From Planctomycetota bacterium (GTDB lineage: Bacteria > Planctomycetota > UBA1135 > JACQFD01): a DNA stretch of 64,000 nt. The stretch lies in assembly GCA_016200225.1 (NCBI GenBank), contig JACQFD010000004.1, forward strand, positions 233,409 through 297,408, given 5' to 3'. Of this stretch, positions 46,102-53,542 are shown in pieces. The translations under genes were made by a program, and so were the position numbers. The notes beneath the pieces are model-generated. The model was not told where the DNA came from and made no database searches. It saw only the letters and a list, made by a program, of their open reading frames with translations. Position 1 is the first letter of the stretch. The number at the start of each line of letters is the position of its first letter.

Positions 46102-47475
46102 ATGATAAATCCCGCCGCGTCCAATCCGTCTGCATCCAATCCGTCCGCATCCAATCCGTCCGCGAGCGTCGATCGGAATGCGCCGCTGTGCGAACTGCGC
46201 CACGTGGCGCAGGAATTCGCGCTGCCGGGCGGCGGCAGGCTGCGCGTGCTCGACGACGTGAATCTTTGCGTCCAACGCGGTGAAATTGTAGCGATCCTCG
46301 GGCCGTCGGGATGCGGCAAGTCGACGGTCCTCCGCGCGATGGCCGGGCTCGTTCCGCCGACGGCCGGAACTGTATATTCGCGCGGCGTTCCGCTCGGCGG
46401 TATTTGTGAAAAATTCGCGATCGTGTTCCAAAGCTTCGGATTGCTTCCGTGGATGACCGTCCGCGAAAATATAGAATCCGTATTGACCGCATTGAACAAA
46501 TCGAAGGCGGAGATCGATCTAAAAATCGAGGAAGTGATCGGTCTCGTCGGCCTCGCGGGTTTCGAATCGGCGTATCCGCGCGAATTGTCGGGCGGGATGA
46601 AACAGCGGGTCGGCATCGCGCGCGCTCTCGCCGTCGATCCCGAGGTATTGTTTATGGACGAGCCGTTCAGCCAGGTCGATCCGCTGACGGCCGAAAGTTT
46701 ACGTTCGGAAGTTGTTAAGATTTGGGCCGACGGAAAGCGCAATCCGTCGTCGGTCGTGATCGTGAGCCACGATATAAAGGAAGTCGCGTTTCTCGCGTCG
46801 CGCGTCGTCATCATGAGTTCGAAACCGGGCCGCATCCGCGCCATCGTCGAAAATACGCTTCCGCGTCCGCGCGACGTGCGCGATCCGCGTTTCTTACAAT
46901 TCGTCGACGCGATTCACGATCTCATCCGCGGCCACGAAATGCCCGACGCGCCCGCCTCGGCCGGATCGGGGCGCATGGAACCGCTGCCCGAGGCGGCGGT
47001 GACGGAAGTGATCGGTTTATTAGAATATTTACAATCGCGCAACGGCCGCGAGGACGTCTTTAAGATTGCCTCCGAGATCGGCCGCGAGTACGGCCACGTC
47101 ATCCAGATCGTGAACGCCGCCGAATTATTAGATTTTGTCGACACGCCCCGGCGCGCCGTCGTTCTCGAACCCGTCGGCCTCGATTTGGTGCTCGCGGATC
47201 CCGACGGACGCAAACGGATCTGGCGGGAACAATTATTAAAACTAAAAATGTTTCGCGACGTCGAGCAGGTGGCGCAGTCCAACGACAAAGGCGAAGTCGA
47301 TCTCGAAATATTACTTTCGACGATCGTTTGCAACATGCCGCACGAAAATTATGAACGCGTTTTCCAGACGTTTCTCGGCTGGGCGCGCTACGGCGAATTA
47401 TTCGATTACGATCACGACCGTGAAATATTAACGATCGGCGGCGGCGGCGAAAGTCAAGCAAAACCGGCGGAATGA
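46102..47475 (+). CDS. ABC transporter ATP-binding protein with C-terminal AAA-associated domain
   Basis: A 457-residue cytoplasmic ATPase of the nitrate/sulfonate/bicarbonate type. Walker A is LGPSGCGKSTVL, the signature is LSGGMKQRVGIARAL, Walker B is LFMDEPFSQVDPLT and the switch His is in VIVSHDIKEVAF. After the ATPase (to about 270) comes an AAA-associated C-terminal domain (about 300-440) known from the same transporters. The N-terminus contains four copies of a 15-base repeat (46108-46167) coding NPAAS and three NPSAS, a flexible extension that varies easily. It is paired with the fused permease. Confidence 0.92.
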   Translation: MINPAASNPSASNPSASNPSASVDRNAPLCELRHVAQEFALPGGGRLRVLDDVNLCVQRGEIVAILGPSGCGKSTVLRAMAGLVPPTAGTVYSRGVPLGGICEKFAIVFQSFGLLPWMTVRENIESVLTALNKSKAEIDLKIEEVIGLVGLAGFESAYPRELSGGMKQRVGIARALAVDPEVLFMDEPFSQVDPLTAESLRSEVVKIWADGKRNPSSVVIVSHDIKEVAFLASRVVIMSSKPGRIRAIVENTLPRPRDVRDPRFLQFVDAIHDLIRGHEMPDAPASAGSGRMEPLPEAAVTEVIGLLEYLQSRNGREDVFKIASEIGREYGHVIQIVNAAELLDFVDTPRRAVVLEPVGLDLVLADPDGRKRIWREQLLKLKMFRDVEQVAQSNDKGEVDLEILLSTIVCNMPHENYERVFQTFLGWARYGELFDYDHDREILTIGGGGESQAKPAE

Positions 47476-47492
47476 CGTTACTGCTGTAACAT

Positions 47493-47522
47493 TAATGTAC
47501 AAAAAATCTAATGTACAAAAAA
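47493..47522. repeat. Direct repeat TAATGTACAAAAAA at the convergent junction
   Basis: Two copies of TAATGTACAAAAAA start at 47493 and 47509, 16 bases apart. The second overlaps the stop codon of the DUF4337 gene. The A-runs would be T-runs for the leftward gene just after its stop, so the repeat may help terminate it. Confidence 0.6.
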
Positions 47523-48053
47523 ACCGGTGGCCGCGACGGCGACGCCGGCGACAGCGAGGAGGCCGCCGAGAAGCCAGAATTTCTTTTGTTTCGTGAGCAA
47601 CGTGAGCGAGGTCATCACGAGGCCGACCTCCAATAACAATTCGCCGAGATCGAAACGGTCGGCTTCGTGCTGCGCCGTGTCGCGCTCTTTTTCGAGTTCA
47701 TGGGCCTTTTCTTCGATTTCTTTCTTATCTTTTTCGTAGCCTTCGGCTTTAGTTTTCGCTTTTTCTTGCAATTCGGCGGCTTTCTTCGGATCGGTCGCGG
47801 AAATGACACTATACAAATCCTTGAACATGTCGCTCGCGTGCCCGCGAATGGCCTTCGCCTGATAAAAGGACCATTGATCGGAGGCCTTCGCCTGCGCGAG
47901 CAGTTCCTCCGTGTGGGCCCGATGGCCGCTCACGGATGCCAATGCAACTAAAACGGCGATAATTAATGTTGTGAGACTGACGCGCGCCATCGAGGGATCG
48001 GCCGCGCCGTGTTCGGCGCTGTGTTCGGCTTCGTGGAGTTCGTGTGAATTCAT
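47508..48053 (-). CDS. DUF4337 family membrane protein
   Basis: A 181-residue protein of DUF4337. The first membrane segment is SLTTLIIAVLVALASVSG (about 26-43). A long charged coiled coil follows (AAELQEKAKTKAEGYEKDKK to HELEKERDTAQHEADRFD, about 90-135), and two membrane segments close it (LLLEVGLVMTSLTLL, FWLLGGLLAVAGVAVAATGFF). The family function is unknown. It is 54 bases downstream of the sulfatase-like gene in the same direction and converges on the ABC operon. Confidence 0.9.
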   Translation of the reverse strand: MNSHELHEAEHSAEHGAADPSMARVSLTTLIIAVLVALASVSGHRAHTEELLAQAKASDQWSFYQAKAIRGHASDMFKDLYSVISATDPKKAAELQEKAKTKAEGYEKDKKEIEEKAHELEKERDTAQHEADRFDLGELLLEVGLVMTSLTLLTKQKKFWLLGGLLAVAGVAVAATGFFVH

Positions 48054-48107
48054 GTCGGGCGCAATCTCTACACAAATTCCAAACGCAAATAAAGCGTCCG
48101 CGATTGA

Positions 48108-49679
48108 CTATTTATCCGGCTTGGTATCCGGCTTGCTCGCCGTTCCTTTTCCCGCGTAACCGATCGCTTCGAGATTCTGCAGAGCTTCGTCGTCGAGATC
48201 GAGCGCGCCGCCGTCGGCGGTGTGATGGCGTTTTCGAAGCACGGACCAATCCGACTCCGCGAGTTCGAGAATTTTCTTCAAGCGAATTTCCTCGTCGCCC
48301 CCCGAACCGGCGATGTTGTGCATTTCGGGCGCGTCCTTCGCCAGATCGAAATAAACATTGGAACCAAGCGTTTTCACCCATTCCGGAGTCGGTTCGGGCA
48401 TTTCGAGGAACATATATTTTCCGAGGCGCGAACGGGCGCATCGGCCGGTCGGCCACTGAACTCCCGATTTGTAGTACCACGCGGTGATCGCCGGCTTTTC
48501 AGTTATTTTTCCGCCGGAAAGTCCGTCGGCGAACGAGTCGCCTTCATACGCGATGTCGATGCCGACGTTGGCGAGCTCGAGCAGCGTCGGCACGAGGTTG
48601 ACCGATCCGAACATTTCGGCGACCGTCGAACCCGCCGCGGCGCCGCCGGGCAAGCGGATCATGAGCGGGACGCGCACGCACTCGTCATAAACATTCGTGT
48701 GGCTGTCGAATCCGTGCTCTTTGAACGCTTCGCCATGGTCGGACGTTATAACAATAATCGCGCGATCGTATATATCGACTTTCTTGAGCAGCGCGAGGAC
48801 TTTGCCGATTTCGCGATCGGCGCCCGTCACGCCCGAAAGATACATTTTCTTCAAGAATTCGACGTCTTCCTGATTCTTTGCATTCGACGTCTTCAGTTTA
48901 CTACCGATCTGGTTTTGTACAAAAGACGGCCGGATCATCTGCTCGTGCGTCATTTTCGAGGCTTCCAACGCGGCGTCGCGGAAAACTCCGTGATAATTCT
49001 CTACGAGCGCGTCGACCAGATCCGCGGGCGGCCGGTAGGGAACGTGCGCCCGATATGTATGTAAAAATAAAAACTTGGTCTGTTCGGGATTCTGTTCGAG
49101 GAACTTCTCGATGCCGCGCAATTTGGCCTCGAGGCCGTTCGATTTATATGTATACACATCGAAACCGCGGCTGAATCCGCCTTCGGGGATCAGTTGTACG
49201 CCGTCGGTGAACGCCCCCGTGCGATAGCCCGCTTTCTTTAGCGTTTCGGCAATGGTTGGAATCCCCGCGCCGATTTTCCAAGCCTTTCCCTGCCCGCCCA
49301 TCGCGCAACCATGCACGAATGGCGAGAAACCCGTCAGCATTGTTGCATGCGACGGCGCCGTGATGTGGCTCGCCGAGATGGCGTTGATGCAACGAATACT
49401 TTCATTTCCAAATCTTAACAATTCCGGCGTCTGCGTCGGCGCGCCTCCAAATCCCGACACCGCATCCGCGCGCAGCGTGTCGATCGAAATTAGAATAATC
49501 GGAATCGGTGGGCCCGAATGCCGGTTCGCGCCGCGGCCGCGAATCCACGGAATTCCAAAATAGAGGCCCAATCCCGCGGCGCCGACGACGACCAGTAAAA
49601 AAATCCATGACCACCGAATGCCGCGCGGCTGCGCGGGTTTGGAATGCGTGGATTGGTGTGGCGCGATCGGGCCGTTCAT
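48108..49679 (-). CDS. Membrane-anchored sulfatase-superfamily hydrolase lacking the formylglycine Cys/Ser
   Basis: A 523-residue protein with one N-terminal membrane anchor (WIFLLVVVGAAGLGLYF, about 26-43) and an alkaline-phosphatase-superfamily domain. Metal ligands are visible in ILISIDTLRADAVSG and VITSDHGEAFKEHGFDSH. The nucleophile region reads SHITAPSHATMLTG: where sulfatases have Cys or Ser in C/S-x-P-S-R, this protein has Thr-Ala-Pro-Ser-His, so it cannot carry formylglycine at that place. It may be a phosphatase, phosphodiesterase or phosphonate-type hydrolase. Many planctomycete 'sulfatases' share this form. The DUF4337 gene follows in the same direction. Confidence 0.87.
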   Translation of the reverse strand: MNGPIAPHQSTHSKPAQPRGIRWSWIFLLVVVGAAGLGLYFGIPWIRGRGANRHSGPPIPIILISIDTLRADAVSGFGGAPTQTPELLRFGNESIRCINAISASHITAPSHATMLTGFSPFVHGCAMGGQGKAWKIGAGIPTIAETLKKAGYRTGAFTDGVQLIPEGGFSRGFDVYTYKSNGLEAKLRGIEKFLEQNPEQTKFLFLHTYRAHVPYRPPADLVDALVENYHGVFRDAALEASKMTHEQMIRPSFVQNQIGSKLKTSNAKNQEDVEFLKKMYLSGVTGADREIGKVLALLKKVDIYDRAIIVITSDHGEAFKEHGFDSHTNVYDECVRVPLMIRLPGGAAAGSTVAEMFGSVNLVPTLLELANVGIDIAYEGDSFADGLSGGKITEKPAITAWYYKSGVQWPTGRCARSRLGKYMFLEMPEPTPEWVKTLGSNVYFDLAKDAPEMHNIAGSGGDEEIRLKKILELAESDWSVLRKRHHTADGGALDLDDEALQNLEAIGYAGKGTASKPDTKPDK

Positions 49680-49809
49680 GATTTTAGAGGCTTACGTGGT
49701 TCGTGCGGCGCTTTGATTGGAACGTCCATAAACCTGTCACACACGCCGCAAAAACGGGAAATTTGCGTACACGCAATCTCAAGGAACTGCAAAGGAGATT
49801 TCATAAATC

Positions 49810-49881
49810 ATGACTTTTCTGTTAGACTTAGAGCCTCTCGCTTTGGTGAAACCAATCCATGTCGACCCTGAAAACCGGTGA
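49810..49881 (+). CDS. Possible 23-residue leader ORF overlapping the DUF3553 gene start
   Basis: The ATG at 49810 has AAGGAGA at 49792-49797 and opens a 23-codon frame (MTFLLDLEPLALVKPIHVDP to the end) that stops at 49879-49881, inside the DUF3553 gene whose own ATG at 49859 has no good ribosome-binding site. The arrangement would suit translational coupling. It may be chance. Confidence 0.3.
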   Translation: MTFLLDLEPLALVKPIHVDPENR

Positions 49882-50812
49882 TTTCGTCCGCCACGTCAAT
49901 TGCCCCGAGTGGGGAAATGGCGTAATTGCCGACCTGCGCGGGTCGATGCTCGTCGTGCTTTTTGAGAATAGCGATCGGCCGCGCGAATTCAGAGCGCCAT
50001 GCGTGTTTCTGAAACACGCGCCCGATGCAACGGCGCCCAAGGTCGCACACCTAAAATCACAATTACGCGCGTCGGGATCGCGACGGAAATCGTCCGCCGC
50101 GCCGCGCGTCGTGCGTTCCTTCGACGAAGTCGTGATCGGTTTCCGCCAGACCTATCCGGAAGGATTCGCGAGCCCGTCGTGGGTTCCGATTCGCGAAGAA
50201 TTCGCGAAGGCTTCGGAAATGTTAAAAGCGTTGACCGGCCGGTGGAAAGCGCTCGTCGAAGAAGGCAAGTTCGTCGAACTCGGACAGGCCCATCGCGAAG
50301 TTGTACAAAAAACCGGATTGATGCATCCGGTGCAGGCCGTGCGCATCAGTAAAATTACAGATGGCGCGTTCTGGTTCTCCTACGGCCAGTGGATTTTAAA
50401 CGAACCGTCGAGCGAAGCGCATTTTGACGAAGTCATCAAAGGGCTCGCCGTCGTCAGCCAGGCGACGTGGCCCAATCTCTCCGCGCTCCGCGGTCTCGCG
50501 TTTCCCGCCACGGATGTCTTTATCAAACCCGACTCCGTGAAACGAACGGCGGCCGCGCTGCGGCAGGAACTTCCCTACGATTCCAAACCGACGTTTTCGG
50601 GTTATCAGCGAATTGTAGATTTTACGAAAAAAGTGCGCGATCGTTTACAAAAGGAAGGTCTCGCGCCCGCCGATTTGTGGGATGTGAGCCAGTTTTATCG
50701 TCTTGTCGCGGGTCGCCCGCTCGACACCGCCAAGAAACCGCGCGAAACGCCCGCCAAACCGCGCAAGAAAGCGGCGGCAAAAATCGCCGCCGACGACACG
50801 GCAAAAGTTTAG
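49859..50812 (+). CDS. DUF3553 domain protein
   Basis: A 317-residue cytoplasmic protein. Residues about 5-50 form a DUF3553 domain (LKTGDFVRHVNCPEWGNGVI, MLVVLFENSDRPREF), a small beta-barrel also found at the end of some UvrD-type helicases, where it is thought to bind nucleic acid or protein. The middle (about 85-290) is an unrecognised helical region, and the C-terminus is a Lys/Ala/Pro-rich basic tail (ETPAKPRKKAAAKIA), again consistent with nucleic-acid contact. The stop codon abuts the stop of the convergent CheX-like gene with no spacer. Confidence 0.82.
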   Translation: MSTLKTGDFVRHVNCPEWGNGVIADLRGSMLVVLFENSDRPREFRAPCVFLKHAPDATAPKVAHLKSQLRASGSRRKSSAAPRVVRSFDEVVIGFRQTYPEGFASPSWVPIREEFAKASEMLKALTGRWKALVEEGKFVELGQAHREVVQKTGLMHPVQAVRISKITDGAFWFSYGQWILNEPSSEAHFDEVIKGLAVVSQATWPNLSALRGLAFPATDVFIKPDSVKRTAAALRQELPYDSKPTFSGYQRIVDFTKKVRDRLQKEGLAPADLWDVSQFYRLVAGRPLDTAKKPRETPAKPRKKAAAKIAADDTAKV

Positions 50813-51346
50813 CTAACGAACCAAAATTGTAATTTTTCCGGTGCCGTAGCCCGGAATTTCAATTACAAGATCCGCCCGCCCCACGGGTTTTGTAATCGCC
50901 GGGACCGCCGACGACGGCACTCTGTCCGGAGGAGCGATGTGCATCGATTTGCAGGAAACGCGCGGAGCGCCGGGACGTTGAAACAACTGCGTCGCGATAT
51001 TTAATACTTCCTTGAAGTTATCCAATATCACATCTGTAATTTTCTTTTCCTTAATATTGACTTCGGCGACGTTCAGCGGAATCGACGTCAACGCGGCTCC
51101 GATCGCGTTGGCGAGCGCGAGATCGTAAATGCAGACGGCCCCCGTGACGCCGTCGTCGCGGCCGTAGAGCGCGATGGCCACGGGCGAATCGGGAGAAATC
51201 GCAACCGGCGTTCCCACGCGCGCCTGGATTTTCCGGCCGACGAGGCCTTCGATCAAATCCTTCACGGCCAGAGCCGAGGGAACGACGCAAGGCGTGCGCC
51301 GGGGCACGGCCGCCGTGGGGATGGAGTTCGTATTGGAATCCGTCAT
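50813..51346 (-). CDS. Possible CheC/CheX-like chemotaxis-type protein
   Basis: A 177-residue protein of uncertain family. The pattern from about residue 25 on (SALAVKDLIEGLVGRKIQAR, AVCIYDLALANAIGAALTSI, ILDNFKEVLNIATQLF) recalls the CheC/CheX fold, in which two helices with a spaced Glu-Asn pair dephosphorylate CheY; here E and N occur in KEVLNIATQLF. It lies 51 bases downstream of a CheY-like gene and 460 bases from a clearer CheX-like gene. I infer a link to CheY signalling from position more than from sequence. A hydrophobic beta-rich end (RADLVIEIPGYGTGKITILV) closes it. Confidence 0.6.
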   Translation of the reverse strand: MTDSNTNSIPTAAVPRRTPCVVPSALAVKDLIEGLVGRKIQARVGTPVAISPDSPVAIALYGRDDGVTGAVCIYDLALANAIGAALTSIPLNVAEVNIKEKKITDVILDNFKEVLNIATQLFQRPGAPRVSCKSMHIAPPDRVPSSAVPAITKPVGRADLVIEIPGYGTGKITILVR

Positions 51347-51397
51347 GGTGATCGTCCGTGTTTTGGTATATTGCGATTTTTATTATTAGTGATCGAA

Positions 51398-51763
51398 TCA
51401 GCTGCCGAGAACGTTCGCGAGGGCGCGCTGCAATTCATCGGCGCCAAACGGTTTTATTACAAAAAAGCTCGCGCCGGCCTCGACGGCCACCCGCATCATT
51501 TCGCCGCTCGTCTCGGATGTAACGAATCCGAACGAAATATTTATCTTCTCCGAGCGCATCGCTTTTAATAACTCGATTCCCGACATCTCCGGCATATCCC
51601 AGTCCGAAAAGACGAGGTCGGGCGGCGATTCGCGGATGATCTTCAGCGCCTCGACGCCATTCTGGGCCTCGGCAAATGAATGGTTCTCGAACCCCGCCTG
51701 GCGGAGCGTGCGCATGACAATGGAGCGCATCGCCCTACTGTCGTCCACGACGAGAAATTTCAT
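51398..51763 (-). CDS. CheY-like single-domain response regulator
   Basis: A 121-residue stand-alone receiver. It begins MKFLVVDDSRAMRSIVMRTL, with the acidic pair at residues 7-8; the phospho-acceptor is in DLVFSDWDMPEMSG, the Thr in GFVTSETSG and the Lys in FFVIKPFGADEL. No output domain is present, as in CheY. I start at 51763; a longer frame upstream has no family similarity. It lies between two CheX-like genes. Confidence 0.93.
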   Translation of the reverse strand: MKFLVVDDSRAMRSIVMRTLRQAGFENHSFAEAQNGVEALKIIRESPPDLVFSDWDMPEMSGIELLKAMRSEKINISFGFVTSETSGEMMRVAVEAGASFFVIKPFGADELQRALANVLGS

Positions 51764-51807
51764 TTTGATGTTCCGATGGTTCTTGAGTCCGGGCTTGTCA
51801 ATATCGC

Positions 51808-52257
51808 CTATACACAGCTTTGTAATATTTGAAACAGGACGGCCTCGCCGCCGCTCGCAAGACTCAACGTACACACTGGCACCAAATGGCGTCTCCAATT
51901 CATATCGCCGTTGTTCCTACAAACACCTGGTAGTCCGAGTCTTGATGGTCCCGGCAAGGCGCATTTGAGCTTTCCCCCGATAATATTAACTATTTCCCCA
52001 AGCGCATCGCGCACTTCCTCAGTGGTCACCGAGTCTAAAGCAAACATCGTTTTCGCACATGTTTTGGCGAGTGCGTCCGAGACTTGCAACGTGATTACGC
52101 CGGACCATGCACCTGCGATTTGAATGTGAGCAATGTTGCCTGGACCTTCAAATACTGCAGAAGCTGCATTTCCTTTAAGTTCGAGTCCGAGGATCGACGT
52201 CCATACGGATTCAGTGATTGATTGGACGTCCCGATCGGCTATCTGTAATGTTTGCAT
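51808..52257 (-). CDS. CheX-like phosphatase domain protein
   Basis: A 149-residue protein resembling CheX, the CheY-P phosphatase. The diagnostic helix reads TTEEVRDALGEIVNIIGGKL, with the spaced Glu and Asn (E-x-x-N) of the phosphatase site, preceded by a beta domain (SAVFEGPGNIAHIQIAGAWS). It is the first gene of the CheX-CheY set, 44 bases before the CheY-like gene. It stands at the boundary where base composition changes toward lower GC. Confidence 0.78.
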   Translation of the reverse strand: MQTLQIADRDVQSITESVWTSILGLELKGNAASAVFEGPGNIAHIQIAGAWSGVITLQVSDALAKTCAKTMFALDSVTTEEVRDALGEIVNIIGGKLKCALPGPSRLGLPGVCRNNGDMNWRRHLVPVCTLSLASGGEAVLFQILQSCV

Positions 52258-52347
52258 TCGACTGACCCTCGTGTTGAATCTTGCGATTTGCTCTGATTTA
52301 ACGGTGGATGGATTATTTTCGACGGGAATTTGTGAACTAGATGAGTT

Positions 52348-53532
52348 TCATTTAATGTAGATTCGAATCGGTTCCTTCACCATTCGGGGATGAAAGTTAT
52401 GAAGTCGTTCGAGAAGACCGTCGGTGATCTCGAATCCCCGAGTGATTAGTAGTGTTCCATTGTTGCTTAGCATGTCTTCCGCGAGCACCATGCCCGCATG
52501 GAGTCCCGAGAAGGGTACTTCGACTGCTTTCGCAAGTGGATCTTCCTCAAGCAACACCTGCTCAAGCGCGTCAACGACGCGACTGTCAAAACGCCCCTTG
52601 CGGGCGCGCAGGCTCGCAATCGCGCTGGAAACGGACTGGCTGAGCGATTGTAAGAGATCCCATTCTGTAACAACTATAATAATCTGTGCTCCGCGAATAG
52701 TGTACTCTTTCTCCTGGTCTGGAGCGGGCACCGCGCTTTGCAATGATGCGTAGTCCCGATTTTGATATGAAATGATCGCGCGAACTACTTCAAGTCGGGG
52801 TATATGGCTGAGGAGTTGTTCGGTCACTCGCGGAAGTCTTGCGATCATTTCTCTTTCGCTGTCAGTCAATCCAAGTCCTTTCTGTATCTTTTCGGCTGTG
52901 GCACCGGGGAGAATGATCATACCGAGTTGCGATAACATTGCCGCAACTTCAAGCTGCCATCGATTTGCGAATTGTAGTTTTTCGGCCAGTCTCGCCACCG
53001 TCCGCTTAATTCGATTTGCTCGCCCAAATGAGATGGGACTCACCAATGACAAGACATCTGTTAGGGCTTTGATGCTGCCATAGAGTGTTTGTTCAAGTAA
53101 CACTTTCTCGGACATTACTAATCGATGCTGTTGAACCGCCCCCTCGAGCGCAGTGAGAAGCGCTATTGGCGGACAGGGCTTGGTCAGCAAACGATAGATC
53201 TTTCCTTCGTTCACGGCTGCAATTGCGGACTCGAATTTCGCCTGACCTGTAAGGAGGATCCTCACTGTTTCCGGGCGTATCTGCGCGACGCGCGCGAGGA
53301 ACGCTGCCCCATCCATTTCCGGCATTTGCATGTCAGAAATAACGACACAAATCGTCGGATCATTAGTCAGTGCTTTGAGTCCGAGACATCCACTTGTCGC
53401 GGTTGCAATCACATAACGTCGACCAAGTGATAACGTAAGTCCCTCCAAAATAGCTGGCTCATCGTCCACACAGAGGATGTGTGGTAGATCCTGCTTGACC
53501 TTGATCTGTGCTTCTGTGGCGATTGTGGACAT
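52348..53532 (-). CDS. Response regulator with degenerate HD output domain
   Basis: About 394 residues from the ATG at 53532. The receiver has ILCVDDEPAILEGL, the acceptor in VVISDMQMPEMDG and the Lys in RLLTKPCPP. The output resembles the HD domain of RpfG-type regulators (FGRANRIKRTVARLAEKLQF, WQLEVAAMLSQLGMIILP), but the metal-binding His-Asp is Ser-Gln here and no GYP follows, so c-di-GMP hydrolysis is unlikely. A C-terminal stretch (PFSGLHAGMVLAEDMLSNNG) is common in this group. It lies 10 bases after the HDOD regulator. It is probably a signalling adaptor. Confidence 0.85.
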   Translation of the reverse strand: MSTIATEAQIKVKQDLPHILCVDDEPAILEGLTLSLGRRYVIATATSGCLGLKALTNDPTICVVISDMQMPEMDGAAFLARVAQIRPETVRILLTGQAKFESAIAAVNEGKIYRLLTKPCPPIALLTALEGAVQQHRLVMSEKVLLEQTLYGSIKALTDVLSLVSPISFGRANRIKRTVARLAEKLQFANRWQLEVAAMLSQLGMIILPGATAEKIQKGLGLTDSEREMIARLPRVTEQLLSHIPRLEVVRAIISYQNRDYASLQSAVPAPDQEKEYTIRGAQIIIVVTEWDLLQSLSQSVSSAIASLRARKGRFDSRVVDALEQVLLEEDPLAKAVEVPFSGLHAGMVLAEDMLSNNGTLLITRGFEITDGLLERLHNFHPRMVKEPIRIYIK

Positions 53533-53542
53533 TATTCGACTC

